A stretch of DNA of 64,000 nt from Streptomyces exfoliatus (GCF_000725545.1 NZ_JNZP01000003.1:62001-126000); one strand, 5' to 3'; positions 50,701 through 58,366 are shown, numbered from the stretch's first letter. Program-made: numbers and translations. Notes: generated by a model not told the origin, from the letters alone.

Positions 50701-51039
50701 GGACAGCGCACCTGGGGCGGTGTCGTCGGCATGACCGGCCGCCACCGGCTCGGCGACGGCACCCAGATCACCGTCCCGATGAACGCGGCCTGGTTCCCCG
50801 AGTACGGCTGGTCCCTGGAGAACCACGGCGTCGAACCCGACCTCGCGGTCCTGCGCACCCCCCTCGACTGGGCCGAGGGCCGCCACGCCCAGCTCGACGA
50901 CGCGGTCCACATCGCCCTCGCCCTCCTCACGGAGACCCCGGCGGCAAGCCCCCCGGGCTACGAGGACCTCCCGGACCGCTCCCGCCCGAAACTGCCGCCG
51001 AGGGAGAACGGCCAGGCGCCGGCGAGGTCCAACTCGTAA
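47719..51039 (+). CDS. Tricorn-type serine protease
   Basis: A 1106-residue cytoplasmic tricorn homologue, which degrades oligopeptides released by other proteases such as the proteasome. N-terminal beta-propellers (about 1-680) contain TolB-like blades (HPRFSPDGRRIAYTN, DLAFSPDGDWLTW). The core region contains S752-H753 (GTSHAYV), a PDZ-like segment (about 775-860), the nucleophile S976 followed by D977 (ATSSDGDM) and E1039 (GVEPDL). These match the archaeal catalytic tetrad by order. The GTG at 47719 fits homologues, though the GGGGAG before it is very close. The 3' end overlaps the convergent GNAT gene by 82 bases. Confidence 0.93.
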   Translation: MSDDVAYLRFPHLHDDLLCFAAEDDLWIAPLVPEGERPGRAWRLTVDRTRVGHPRFSPDGRRIAYTNWRSLDPEVHLVPVDGGSARRLTYWGSTDTRVCGWTPPDKDGRSDILAVSSHGQPFSYFSWAYDVPTDGSPGKRLPWGPVSDITVIDGHGGHEGERRTLLLTGKPPHEPAAWKRYLGGATGRLWLHGERLLPDIGGHLDSPMAVDGRIAFLSDHEGVGNLYSCLPDGTDLRRHTDHAEFYARHASSDGRRVVYQCAGELWIVDALTADSRPRKLDVRLGGPRVGRRAYQVPAAHHIDALSVDETGRASAVSVRGSLYWLTHRDGPARTIVDTPGVRVRLPEMLGSGGQVAYVTDAEGEDAVEVGYLPRASGDRPPRRLASGDLGRVEELVADPDGERLAIASHDGRLLLLDATEDSNGEVTELIRSVNGPVRDLAFSPDGDWLTWSHPGIGRSLRSIKMARIAGPGARTVVDVTNGRFEDENPVFTRDGRYLAFLSWRGFDPVYDVHTGDLSFPLGCRPYLVPLSSATPSPFALLPDGRPAAGGLDPADDDTDTGDGTVTVEIEGLPERVTPFPVAASKYSGLHPVSGGGLVWLRWPISGALGETFANPADTSGRPTLEHFSIVKARKSELAKDLDWFSVSGDGTRLVVADEGELRAVPATESGDGDSTVYLDLRRILHEVDPGAEWRQAFDEAGRIVRAYFWEPGMGGVDWTAVLDQYRPLVERVASPDEFADLLREVMGELGTSHAYVTPARRNEGPPHYQRPMGLLGANLVPREAGWTVKRILPGESSDSKARSPLAGTGIREGAVLTHVDGRPVDPVTGPYPLLSGTGGTTVELTFTPAEGEGRARRVAVVPLVDERPLRYQDWVAKRRAVVREVSGGRCGYLHIPDMGGSGWAQFNRDLRMEVSRPALIVDVRGNAGGNISELVIEKLTRRILGWDLTRNAQPVAYASNAPRGPVVALADEATSSDGDMITAAFKLLGLGPVVGQRTWGGVVGMTGRHRLGDGTQITVPMNAAWFPEYGWSLENHGVEPDLAVLRTPLDWAEGRHAQLDDAVHIALALLTETPAASPPGYEDLPDRSRPKLPPRENGQAPARSNS

Positions 51040-51500
51040 GCGGTACCGGGCCGCCCGTCGATCGTCACGCTCCCGACCGCACCGAAACCGACCCGCCCCA
51101 GCACGGCCCTCGACCCGTCGTTGTCGAGGGTCGTGACGGCGGTCAGCCGGCTCAGCCGGTACGCGTCCCGCGCGAGCCGGCACACCTCCCGCACCCCGGC
51201 CGTCGCCACCCCGCGCCCGGCCGCCCGCTCGGCCACCCGGTACCCCAGCTCGGCCGCCCCGTCGACGACGTCGACGAGATTGATCCGCCCGACGATCTCC
51301 CCGCCCTCGCCGACGAGCACATGGAAGTGGATCTCCCCTGCCTCCTGCGCCTCGATCAGCTCCCGATGCCTGTCGTCGAACTCCTCGAAGTACGCGTCCC
51401 CCCGATCGGGCACGGACGCGGCGAAGTACCCCCGGTTCTCCCGCTCGAAGGCGAGCAGGGCGGACGCGTGATCGGATCGCAGTCGCTCAAGTACGGCCAT
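50958..51500 (-). CDS. GNAT N-acetyltransferase (RimJ/RimL-like)
   Basis: A 180-residue acetyltransferase. The acetyl-CoA loop is GRGVATAGVREVC (about 103-115), preceded by the AELGYRVAERAAG strand and followed by LDNDGSRAVLGRVGFG, the RimJ-like pattern. It probably acetylates an amino group of a small molecule or protein N-terminus; the target is unknown. ATG at 51500 is preferred over an in-frame GTG eight codons earlier. The last about 27 codons lie antisense to the end of the tricorn gene. Confidence 0.85.
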   Translation of the reverse strand: MAVLERLRSDHASALLAFERENRGYFAASVPDRGDAYFEEFDDRHRELIEAQEAGEIHFHVLVGEGGEIVGRINLVDVVDGAAELGYRVAERAAGRGVATAGVREVCRLARDAYRLSRLTAVTTLDNDGSRAVLGRVGFGAVGSVTIDGRPGTAYELDLAGAWPFSLGGSFGRERSGRSS

Positions 51501-51553
51501 GCCGATCACCGTACGAAGATCCACCGCGCGACGCGCGCGGGTTATGCGCCATC

Positions 51554-52747
51554 ATGCTCGCCATGCACGCGCTGACCAGGACCGAGGACGACCACGTCTG
51601 GGGCGTCTGCCCCACGGTGGAGGGGCTGTACGGGGATCCCGAGCGCGGGACGTACGAACTCAGGGGCTGGGTGCCGGACGGTGCGGGCGCGCGGGAGGGA
51701 TGGCTCGGGGAGTCCGTGTGGCTGGTTCCTGCGGACGACGAGCGCGGCCGCTCGCCCTGGGAGCACCCGGAGCACCCGGAGCCCGCGGAGTACCGGGAGC
51801 ACGACGCCTGGCTCCTGACGGACGCCGAGGCCGTCCGCGTGACGGGTGACCTCGTCCTCACCGGTGAGGACGACCACATGGGCCCGCCCGAGAGCCACCG
51901 GGGTCCCGTCCGGCTGCACGACGGGCGCCGATGGCTCGGTTCCTGCGAGGAGTTCACCCGCGTCCAGCCGGCCCCCCGTCCCCGTCCCCCGCTCGTCCTG
52001 CGCGGCCTGGTCCCGGGCGAGCGGCTGCGGGCGGCGTTGGAGAAGGGGACCCGGCGGGCGCTGGAACTGGAACAGGTCGAGCTGGAGCTGCGGGACCGGC
52101 GGGGCGAGCCGCTGACCGGGCGGCTGATGTGGGGCCGGGTCGCCGGGTGGAGACCCTCGGCGCTCGGCTCCGAGCCGACCGACCAGACCCACCAGACCCA
52201 CCAGACCCACCAGCTCGACCAGACCGACCAGACCGACCAGACCGACCTGATCGACCAGATCGACCTGGAGCTGGACGGCACCTTCCACCATCCCGTCCCC
52301 GCGTGGGCCCGGCCCGTGTGGGAGCGCTGGCTGACGGGACCGCCGGAGGAGCCCGCCGCCTGGGCGGGGCTCGACACCCGGCTGCGCGGTGCCTGGCACG
52401 ACCTCGTCCGGGAACGGGCCGGTCACCGCACGTTCCAGGACCGGCCGGCGGGAAGCACGTACGAACTCGACGGCCGGTACGTCACCGACGAACCCGGCCT
52501 CTGGCTCGCCCTCGGCGAGGCGGTGAACGGCCCCGGCGGCTACTTCGGCGGAAACTTCGGCGCTCTCCACGACTGTCTGGGCGGGTTCTTCGGCTTCACC
52601 GCGCCGGGCACCCTGGTCTGGCGGGACTCCGCCGTCGCCCGCACGCACCTCTCCCGGCGGCTGTCGCCGGAGGGCGAGCCGTACGACTTCTTCGCATCGA
52701 TCCTCAGCGCCCTGGCCGAGGACGGGATGCGGGTCGTGGAGGCCTGA
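51554..52747 (+). CDS. Barstar-domain protein
   Basis: A 397-residue protein whose C-terminal about 95 residues are barstar-like (ribonuclease-inhibitor family): YELDGRYV, LALGEAVNGPGGYFGGNFGALHDCLGGFFG, then FFASILSALAEDGM. The N-terminal half (about 1-200) is an acidic/Trp-rich domain without a name I recognise. Between them lies a Thr/Asp/Gln/His repeat (residues about 209-238) encoded by a 9-bp tandem array. Barstar neutralises barnase-type RNases; no such toxin gene is nearby, so the partner is unknown. A downstream ATG (51563) could be the real start; neither has a clear ribosome-binding site. Confidence 0.8.
   Translation: MLAMHALTRTEDDHVWGVCPTVEGLYGDPERGTYELRGWVPDGAGAREGWLGESVWLVPADDERGRSPWEHPEHPEPAEYREHDAWLLTDAEAVRVTGDLVLTGEDDHMGPPESHRGPVRLHDGRRWLGSCEEFTRVQPAPRPRPPLVLRGLVPGERLRAALEKGTRRALELEQVELELRDRRGEPLTGRLMWGRVAGWRPSALGSEPTDQTHQTHQTHQLDQTDQTDQTDLIDQIDLELDGTFHHPVPAWARPVWERWLTGPPEEPAAWAGLDTRLRGAWHDLVRERAGHRTFQDRPAGSTYELDGRYVTDEPGLWLALGEAVNGPGGYFGGNFGALHDCLGGFFGFTAPGTLVWRDSAVARTHLSRRLSPEGEPYDFFASILSALAEDGMRVVEA
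52178..52266. repeat. 9-bp tandem array inside the barstar gene
   Basis: About ten in-frame 9-bp units: three CAGACCCAC, a variant CAGCTCGAC, three CAGACCGAC, then three diverged units. Each adds three residues (THQ, TDQ, IDQ). The unit length keeps frame on gain or loss. Confidence 0.9.
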
Positions 52748-52762
52748 GGCGTCCAACGCGCG

Positions 52763-52793
52763 AAAGGCGCACCCGGGTTCCGGGTGCGCCTTT
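52763..52793. terminator. Bidirectional terminator after the barstar gene
   Basis: Perfect 14-bp inverted repeat with 3-nt loop (52763-52776 with 52780-52793), ending in TTT on the plus strand and on the minus strand, between convergent genes. Confidence 0.9.
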
Positions 52794-52811
52794 GCTGTTC
52801 GGAACGGTGCG

Positions 52812-53012
52812 TCAGGCGTCGCGGTCCTGGGCCATGCGTTCCCGGTCCATGCGGTCCTGGGCCTCCTGGCGGGCCCGGCGGGCCTGCTCCTCGGGGCGCT
52901 CACGGCCCTGGGAGGCGCGTTCGGACGCTTCGTCCTTCGCCTTGCCCATGGCCTCCTTGGCCTGCTGCTTGAGCTGCTCCGACTTGTTCTTGAACTGGTC
53001 CTGCATGCCCAT
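52812..53012 (-). CDS. Small hydrophilic stress-type protein
   Basis: A 66-residue, highly charged, probably helical or disordered protein (Gln/Lys/Glu/Arg/Ala-rich, no hydrophobic core). The N-terminus DQFKNKSEQLKQQAKEAMGKAKDEA resembles CsbD-like stress proteins. AGGAG lies nine bases before the ATG, which makes it a credible gene. Monocistronic with a terminator behind. CsbD likeness is by composition and pattern, not a firm assignment. Confidence 0.78.
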   Translation of the reverse strand: MGMQDQFKNKSEQLKQQAKEAMGKAKDEASERASQGRERPEEQARRARQEAQDRMDRERMAQDRDA

Positions 53013-53153
53013 GGAAGTTCACTCCTAGAAGGCTGTGAGAGGAAGGGGGCTTCGCGCCCCCTGGCCTCGACCAGCCTTGCACGGGCAAACATTCCACGCA
53101 TTTCGATCAGTTACGGAACGTGAAGGCCGCAGGAGAAGCCGTAGGGGCCGCCG

Positions 53154-54035
53154 TCAGGCGCGCTCCGTCCGCTCCTGTTCGTCCGCCGCTCCGCCCGCGC
53201 CCACCAAGCCCTTGGAGACCGAGCCCAGACGGGGCTCGAAGCGCTTCATCTCGCGCTGGCCGACCGTGGCGATGAGGCCGGGGAGGTAGCCGCGTACCGA
53301 CTGCATCCCGCGCAGCCACCACTGCGCGTACACATGGGCGGAACGCCGCTCGATGCCCGCCACGATCCGGTCGACGGCCGGGCCGAGGGGGTACGTGCGG
53401 TTCGAGGGCCACGGCAGCCGCTGCCGCAACTCCTTCATCACGTCGTCCTGGTCGGCGCCCCGCACCATGTCCGTGTCGGTCCAGGAGAGGTAGCCGACGC
53501 CGACCTTCACCCCCTTGTACGCGACCTCGGCGCGCAGGCTGTGCGCGAAGGCCTCGACGCCCGACTTCGAGGCGCAGTACGCCGTCATCATCGGCGCCGG
53601 GGTGAGCGCGGCGAGCGAGGCGATCTGGAGGAAGTACCCGCGGGACTCCATGAGGACCGGCAGGAACGCCCGGCCCGTCACCGCGCCGCCGATGAGGTTG
53701 ACCTCGATGACCCGCCGCCAGGCGACGGGGTCGGAGTCGACGAACGGACCGCCCGCCGCCACACCGGCGTTGGCGACGACGATGTCGACCTTCCCGAACC
53801 GTTCCTTCACCTCGGCCGCGACCCGGGCCATCGCCTCGTGGTCCGTGACGTCGGCGTGCCACCAGTCGGCCTCGGTGTGCAGCCGGCCGGCGACCTCCTT
53901 GAGCTGCTCCGGCTCCAGGCCGACGAGCGCGATCTTCGCGCCGCGCGCGGACAGCTTGCGGGCGAGGAGTTCGCCGACGCCCCGGGCCCCTCCGGTGACG
54001 ACCGCGACCTGCCCTTCCAGGCTCACCCTGCTCAT
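53154..54035 (-). CDS. SDR oxidoreductase of the BVMO operon
   Basis: A 293-residue classical short-chain dehydrogenase: TGGARGVG (14-21), VANAGVAAGG, the catalytic Ser in QIASLAAL and YCASK. Last gene of a three-gene operon (monooxygenase, hydrolase, SDR); its ATG overlaps the hydrolase stop (ATGA). In such clusters the SDR can oxidise an alcohol to the ketone used by the monooxygenase, or the alcohol released afterwards. The specific substrate is unknown. Confidence 0.88.
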   Translation of the reverse strand: MSRVSLEGQVAVVTGGARGVGELLARKLSARGAKIALVGLEPEQLKEVAGRLHTEADWWHADVTDHEAMARVAAEVKERFGKVDIVVANAGVAAGGPFVDSDPVAWRRVIEVNLIGGAVTGRAFLPVLMESRGYFLQIASLAALTPAPMMTAYCASKSGVEAFAHSLRAEVAYKGVKVGVGYLSWTDTDMVRGADQDDVMKELRQRLPWPSNRTYPLGPAVDRIVAGIERRSAHVYAQWWLRGMQSVRGYLPGLIATVGQREMKRFEPRLGSVSKGLVGAGGAADEQERTERA

Positions 54036-54958
54036 GCCTCTGCCTCCTCGATCTCCCGCTCCTCGGACTTCACTCCCAGGTACGTGAGGGTCAGTTCGCG
54101 GATCTGCGCGGTGACGGCCTCCGGGGCCTCCACCGGTGTCATGTGGCCCATGCCGGCCAGTTCGACGAGCCCCGTGCAGTGCGGCAGCGCCTCCGCCATC
54201 GCGCGGGAGTGGACGGGCGGGGTGAGCCGGTCGGCGGTGCCGACGAGCACGGCCACCGGCAGCCGCAGCTCCCGCAAACCCGCTCCGAGGTCAAGGCCGG
54301 CCAGCACCTGCGACCAGCCGTACCGCGCCCCGCGCGGACAGGCGTGCACGATCCGGGCGCAGGCGTCGACGCGTTCGGGCGCCGACCCCGGTCCCATCGT
54401 CGCGTATTTGAGGATCCTCTTCGAGACGGCGTTGACCGGTCCGAGCGGCGCCTTCGCGCCCAGGACCGCCTTGGTGAGGCGGCTGCGCAGACCGCCCGGC
54501 GGGAGCGGTACGACGGTGGCCTCGGCCGTCAGCCGGGAGTGCCCGGTGGAGCAGAGCAGGACGGCGGCGGCGTGCTGCCGGAAGCCGGGGCGTCCGGCGG
54601 CCGCCATGATCGTCATGCCGCCCATGGAGTGGCCGACCAGGACGGCCCGCTCGCCGGGGCCGAGGGTGGCCGCGAGCACGGCCTCCAGGTCGTCGGCGAG
54701 CGCCGTCGTGGAGTATCCGCCGGGGCCTGCGGCGGGGGATTTTCCGTGGCCGCGCTGGTCGTAGGCGATGACCCGGTGGTCGGCGGCGAGCGCCCGTATC
54801 TGCTCGGCCCAGAAGGCGGTCGAGCAGGTCCAGCCGTGGGCGAGGACGACGGCGGGCGCGCCCTCGGGGCCGTACACCTCGACGTGGATCCGGGCGCCGT
54901 CGGCGGAGACGGCGGTGAGTTCGCGGGAGGCGGGCAGCGAGGTCAGGTGCCGGCTCAC
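54032..54958 (-). CDS. Alpha/beta hydrolase of the BVMO operon
   Basis: A 308-residue alpha/beta-hydrolase. It has an oxyanion loop LAHGWTCSTAFW (39-50), nucleophile elbow GHSMGG with S111, acid in LVGTADRLTPP and His in MGHMTPVEAP. The GTG overlaps the monooxygenase stop (GTGA) and the end overlaps the SDR start. Beside a Baeyer-Villiger enzyme it would hydrolyse the ester or lactone product. That function is inferred from context. Confidence 0.88.
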   Translation of the reverse strand: MSRHLTSLPASRELTAVSADGARIHVEVYGPEGAPAVVLAHGWTCSTAFWAEQIRALAADHRVIAYDQRGHGKSPAAGPGGYSTTALADDLEAVLAATLGPGERAVLVGHSMGGMTIMAAAGRPGFRQHAAAVLLCSTGHSRLTAEATVVPLPPGGLRSRLTKAVLGAKAPLGPVNAVSKRILKYATMGPGSAPERVDACARIVHACPRGARYGWSQVLAGLDLGAGLRELRLPVAVLVGTADRLTPPVHSRAMAEALPHCTGLVELAGMGHMTPVEAPEAVTAQIRELTLTYLGVKSEEREIEEAEA

Positions 54959-56502
54959 TGGGCGGCCTCCTGCTCGCGGGCGGCGGTACGGGTCTTCTTC
55001 GGCGCCGCGACCGGCTTGGGCGCGCGCAGCACCTCGTACTCGGAGAGGTCGACCTGCCGGGTCTCGCGCCGGAACTCGCCCGTGGTGCCGGGCCACAGCG
55101 TGGTGTTGCGTCCGTTGGCGTCGAGGTACCAGCTCTCGCAGCCGCCCGCCTTCCACACGGTCCGCTCCATCCGGGCCTGCACCTTGCGGTTCCAGGCACC
55201 GACGGCGGAGGGCCGGACGGCGAGGGCGGCGCGCCCGCCGAGGCCGGAAGGAGTCAGCAGGGTCAGCTGGCGCAGGTAGTCGGCCATGTAGTTCAGCTGG
55301 GACTCGATCATCAGGATCATCGAGGAGTTCCCGAGGCCCGTGTTGGGGCCGATGACCGTCATGAAGTTGGGGAATCCGGCGGCGGTGGCGCCGCGCAGCG
55401 CCTCCATGCCGCCCTTCCAGCTCTCGGCGAGGGTCTTCCCCTCCGCGCCGACGACCCGCTCGGCGATCGGCATGTCGGTGACGTGGAAGCCGGTGCCGAA
55501 GACGATCGCGTCGACCTCGGTCTCGGTGCCGTCGGCGGCGACCACGGTCGAGCCGCGGACCTCGCGCAGACCGGAGGCGACGACGTCGACGTTGGGCTGC
55601 GCGACCGCCGGGTAGTACGTGCTGGAGAGCAGGATCCGCTTGCAGCCGATGCGGTACGAGGGCGTCAGCTTGGCCCGGAGCACCGGGTCCTTGATCGCCT
55701 TGGCGATGTTGGCCTTGGCGAGCTTCTCGACGAGCCCGAGTTCGTTCGGGTGCTTGGTGAAGGCGCCGACCTGGAGTTCGCGGATGCCCCAGAGCAGACC
55801 GCGCCGCAGGGTGCCGGTGACGGGCACGGCGCGGTGGAGCCAGCGTTCGGGGCCGCTGATGGCCCGGTCCATGCGGCGCATGACCCAGGGGGGTGTGCGC
55901 TGGAACAGGGTCAGCTTCGCGACCTGGGGCTGGATCGCGGGCACGATCTGGATGGCGGAGGCGCCGGTGCCGATCATGGCGACGCGCTTGCCGGTGAGGT
56001 CGTAGTCGTGGTCCCAGCGGGCGGAGTGGAAGACCTTGCCGGGGAAGTCGGCGAGCCCGGGGATGTCGGGGATCTTGGGGTCGGAGAGCGGCCCGGTGGC
56101 GGAGACGACGACCTCGGCGCTGAAGGAGCCCTGACTCGTCTCGATCTCCCAACGGAGCGCCTCGGCGTCCCACTCCATCCGCAGCACCTCGCGGCCGAGG
56201 CGGAGGTGGGGCCGGATCCCGAAGGTGTCCGTGACATGCTCCAGGTACGCGCGGATGTGGCGCTGTCCGGAGAAGGTCCGCGGCCAGTCGGGGTTGGGCG
56301 CGAAGGAGAAGGAGTAGAGGTGGGAGGGGACGTCGCAGGCGCAGCCGGGGTAGCTGTTGTCCCGCCATGTGCCGCCCACGGAGTCGGCCCGTTCCAGGAC
56401 CACGAAGTCGGTGATCCCCTCGCGGCGCAGCCGGACGGCGGCCCCCAGGCCACCGAATCCCGATCCGATCACCGCCACCCGTACGTGCTCGTGCTTCGCC
56501 AT
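54955..56502 (-). CDS. Baeyer-Villiger-type flavin monooxygenase
   Basis: A 515-residue class B flavoprotein. FAD site GSGFGGLG (13-20), the BVMO fingerprint FxGxxxHxxxW at F153-G155-H159-W163 followed by Asp, and a second Rossmann motif GTGASA (178 onwards) for NADPH. It would insert oxygen next to a ketone to give an ester or lactone. ATG at 56502 has GGGAGG five bases upstream. First gene of the operon with hydrolase and SDR; divergent from a MerR regulator across 131 bases with two TACCG/CGGTA inverted repeats. Substrate unknown. Confidence 0.92.
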   Translation of the reverse strand: MAKHEHVRVAVIGSGFGGLGAAVRLRREGITDFVVLERADSVGGTWRDNSYPGCACDVPSHLYSFSFAPNPDWPRTFSGQRHIRAYLEHVTDTFGIRPHLRLGREVLRMEWDAEALRWEIETSQGSFSAEVVVSATGPLSDPKIPDIPGLADFPGKVFHSARWDHDYDLTGKRVAMIGTGASAIQIVPAIQPQVAKLTLFQRTPPWVMRRMDRAISGPERWLHRAVPVTGTLRRGLLWGIRELQVGAFTKHPNELGLVEKLAKANIAKAIKDPVLRAKLTPSYRIGCKRILLSSTYYPAVAQPNVDVVASGLREVRGSTVVAADGTETEVDAIVFGTGFHVTDMPIAERVVGAEGKTLAESWKGGMEALRGATAAGFPNFMTVIGPNTGLGNSSMILMIESQLNYMADYLRQLTLLTPSGLGGRAALAVRPSAVGAWNRKVQARMERTVWKAGGCESWYLDANGRNTTLWPGTTGEFRRETRQVDLSEYEVLRAPKPVAAPKKTRTAAREQEAAQ

Positions 56503-56572
56503 GCCGCCTCCCGTGCGCCCGGCCAATCACGCCAGCAATCACTGGCACAGTCGGGACTGTAGAGCAGCTCCA

Positions 56573-56615
56573 TACCGAGCGGTAGGGGTACGGCAAGGGA
56601 AAGTTACCGGCGGTA
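56573..56615. promoter_or_regulatory. Two TACCG/CGGTA inverted repeats between BVMO and MerR genes
   Basis: TACCG-AG-CGGTA (56573-56584) and TACCG-G-CGGTA (56605-56615), centres about 31.5 bp apart (three helical turns), in the divergent promoter region. Possible MerR operators. The second site is 18 bases before the MerR GTG, so MerR may be transcribed leaderless from here. Confidence 0.5.
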
Positions 56616-56633
56616 CAACATAGGCTGGCGTGC

Positions 56634-57371
56634 GTGGCAGAAGGATCGGACAGGGATGCACGCACGGGCGCGGCCAAGGGCGCTCCCGCAGGCACGCCCC
56701 CAGGAGCACAGGCCGGCGTACGCGAGTACCGCATGGAGGAGCTGGCCACCGCCGCCGGCATCACCGTGCGCACCCTGCGCTTCTACCGCGAACGCGGCCT
56801 GATCCCGCCACCCCGCCGCGAAGGCCGGATCGCCTGGTACGACGAACAGCACCTGGCCCGGCTGCGCACCATCGCCGCCCTCCTGGAACGCGGCCACACC
56901 CTCACCGGCATCGCCGACCTCACCAGCGCCTTCGAGAGCGGCCGGAACGTCCGCGAGGTCCTCGCGCTCGACTCCCCCAGCGAGGAGGAGCCCGTCCGCC
57001 TCACCCCCGAGGAACTCGCCGACCACTTCGCCGGCGAGGTCACCCCGGAGAACCTCGCCGCCGCCCTCGACCTCGGCTACCTCGCCACCGACGGCGAGGA
57101 GATCGTCCACATCAGCCGCCGCCTGCTCGACGTCTCCGCCGCCCTCGTCCGCGAGGGCGTCCCCCTCGCCGAGGTCCTCAAGGCCGGCGCCCGGGTCCGC
57201 GAGCACGCCGAAGCCCTCGCGGAGCTGTTCACCGACCTGCTGCGCACCCACGCCGCCGAGGACGACCTGTGGCGGCTGCGCCCCCTCGCCAAGAGCGTGG
57301 TGGAGGCCGAACTGTCGATGGCGCTCGACCGGCGGCTGCGCCCCACGCCCCCCGGGGAAGCGGCCTCATGA
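56634..57371 (+). CDS. MerR-family regulator
   Basis: A 245-residue MerR protein. After a 30-residue Gly/Ala leader comes the DNA-binding domain YRMEELATAAGITVRTLRFYRERGLIPPPRR (about 32-62), then the dimer helix (HLARLRTIAALLERGHTLTGIADL). The C-terminal half is a long helical effector domain without the Cys of metal-sensing MerR proteins. Organic-ligand binding is therefore likely. It is divergent from the BVMO operon, the probable target. GTG 56634 has no Shine-Dalgarno; leaderless translation is plausible. Confidence 0.85.
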   Translation: MAEGSDRDARTGAAKGAPAGTPPGAQAGVREYRMEELATAAGITVRTLRFYRERGLIPPPRREGRIAWYDEQHLARLRTIAALLERGHTLTGIADLTSAFESGRNVREVLALDSPSEEEPVRLTPEELADHFAGEVTPENLAAALDLGYLATDGEEIVHISRRLLDVSAALVREGVPLAEVLKAGARVREHAEALAELFTDLLRTHAAEDDLWRLRPLAKSVVEAELSMALDRRLRPTPPGEAAS

Positions 57372-57451
57372 CCGCCTGACAGGTTCTTCGAAAGTTCTTC
57401 ATCACCCCGCTCCTACGGCCGGTTCCACGCACCGAAGGAACGGGAGAACGC

Positions 57452-57667
57452 ACGAGGACCGAGCGGATACCGCTCACCGCGGCGGCCACGGTCGTGGCCT
57501 TCGCACTGACCGGCTGCGGTCCGGCTCCCGGCTCCCGGCTCCCGGCAAGGGCGAGGGCGAGGTCACCACGTCCGTCGAGGTCCGGGACAGCGCCCCCGTC
57601 GTGCCTCGGCGGGGGCGGGTTCGGCCCGGGACGCGGCTCCGGCCGCTATGCCGACGCGAGGGGGTAG
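57452..57667 (+). pseudogene. Decayed lipoprotein gene (ACG start, frameshift at 7-bp repeat)
   Basis: GGGAG followed by AACGC and ACG (57452) stands where a start codon should be. The frame reads a lipoprotein signal peptide: basic RTER, hydrophobic TAAATVVAFA and lipobox LTGC. It then hits a 7-bp tandem repeat (CGGCTCC x3 plus CGGC, 57522-57546), after which the sensible continuation (KGEGEVTTSVEVRDSAP) lies in another frame. Gaining one unit or losing two would restore it. The gene then stops being recognisable and overlaps the end of the EF-hand gene. Start loss plus frameshift plus truncation mark a pseudogene. Confidence 0.6.
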
Positions 57668-58095
57668 CCGGTGACGAGCATGTCGGTGAACGCGTCTTGG
57701 GCGATCCGCCCCTCGCTGTCCACGACGACCTCCTTCATGAGCTCGTCGACCTCCGGCGAGGTCAGCGCGTAGCCCAGGTTCAGGAGGAGTTGACGGAGCT
57801 GGGCCTGCGTGATGCCGGCGCCGTCGGTGTCGAGGGCCTTGAACGCGTCGTGCATCCGCTGCACCTGCTCCGTCGGCGTCCCCACGGGCTTCGGAACCAT
57901 GGCGATGAAGCTCCTGGCGTCGATCCGGGCGTCGGCGCCCCCGGTAACGTCGCGCAGCAGCGCATCGACGGCCGCCCGCTCCAATCCGCCCTCGTCCACG
58001 AGAAGAGCTCGCACGTCCTTCTGGCTGACGCCGGTGCCGTCGGCGTTGAGTTCGTTGAACCGGTCCCACAGCGTCTCGCTCTGTTCCTGTGTCAT
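57646..58095 (-). CDS. EF-hand calcium-binding-type protein
   Basis: A 149-residue calmodulin-like protein. Two EF-hand-like loops are visible in the helical frame: about residues 16-27 (LNADGTGVSQKD) and about 87-98 (LDTDGAGITQAQ). Two degenerate ones are at the GGADARIDARSF and DSEGRIAQDAF positions, so four hands in all. Glu at loop position 12 is replaced in places, which would weaken calcium binding. ATG at 58095; short cytoplasmic bacterial EF-hand proteins of this kind may buffer or sense calcium. Divergent/neighbour genes give no clue. Confidence 0.8.
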   Translation of the reverse strand: MTQEQSETLWDRFNELNADGTGVSQKDVRALLVDEGGLERAAVDALLRDVTGGADARIDARSFIAMVPKPVGTPTEQVQRMHDAFKALDTDGAGITQAQLRQLLLNLGYALTSPEVDELMKEVVVDSEGRIAQDAFTDMLVTGYPLASA

Positions 58096-58366
58096 GCGCG
58101 TCCGTCCGCCCCTGTCGTCGTGGCACGGAGGTAACCGTGTCGCGACCCAGCGTGTCAGAGCACCGGTCGCCCTGAGCACGAAGCGCGGAGAGCCGGGCGC
58201 CGAGCGGTCGGGCCGGAAGCACGCACGCGCGGCACCCAGACCGGTCGACCGGCACCCCCACCTCGACGACACGGGACACTCCGCCCGCATCAGGCGATTC
58301 CACCCGCACGCCACCACGCGAAATCCGAACGAAGAATCGACCGGCGAAATCAGCCGACGAATCGAT

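Noticed and set aside
52178..52266. CRISPR or non-coding satellite
   Set aside because: The 9-bp units are in frame within a coding sequence whose domains lie on both sides.
58241..58252. CCGGTCGACCGG perfect palindrome between EF-hand and xthA genes
   Set aside because: GC-rich 12-bp palindromes are common in this genome and it lies far from either start; the 271-bp gap otherwise shows nothing I can support.
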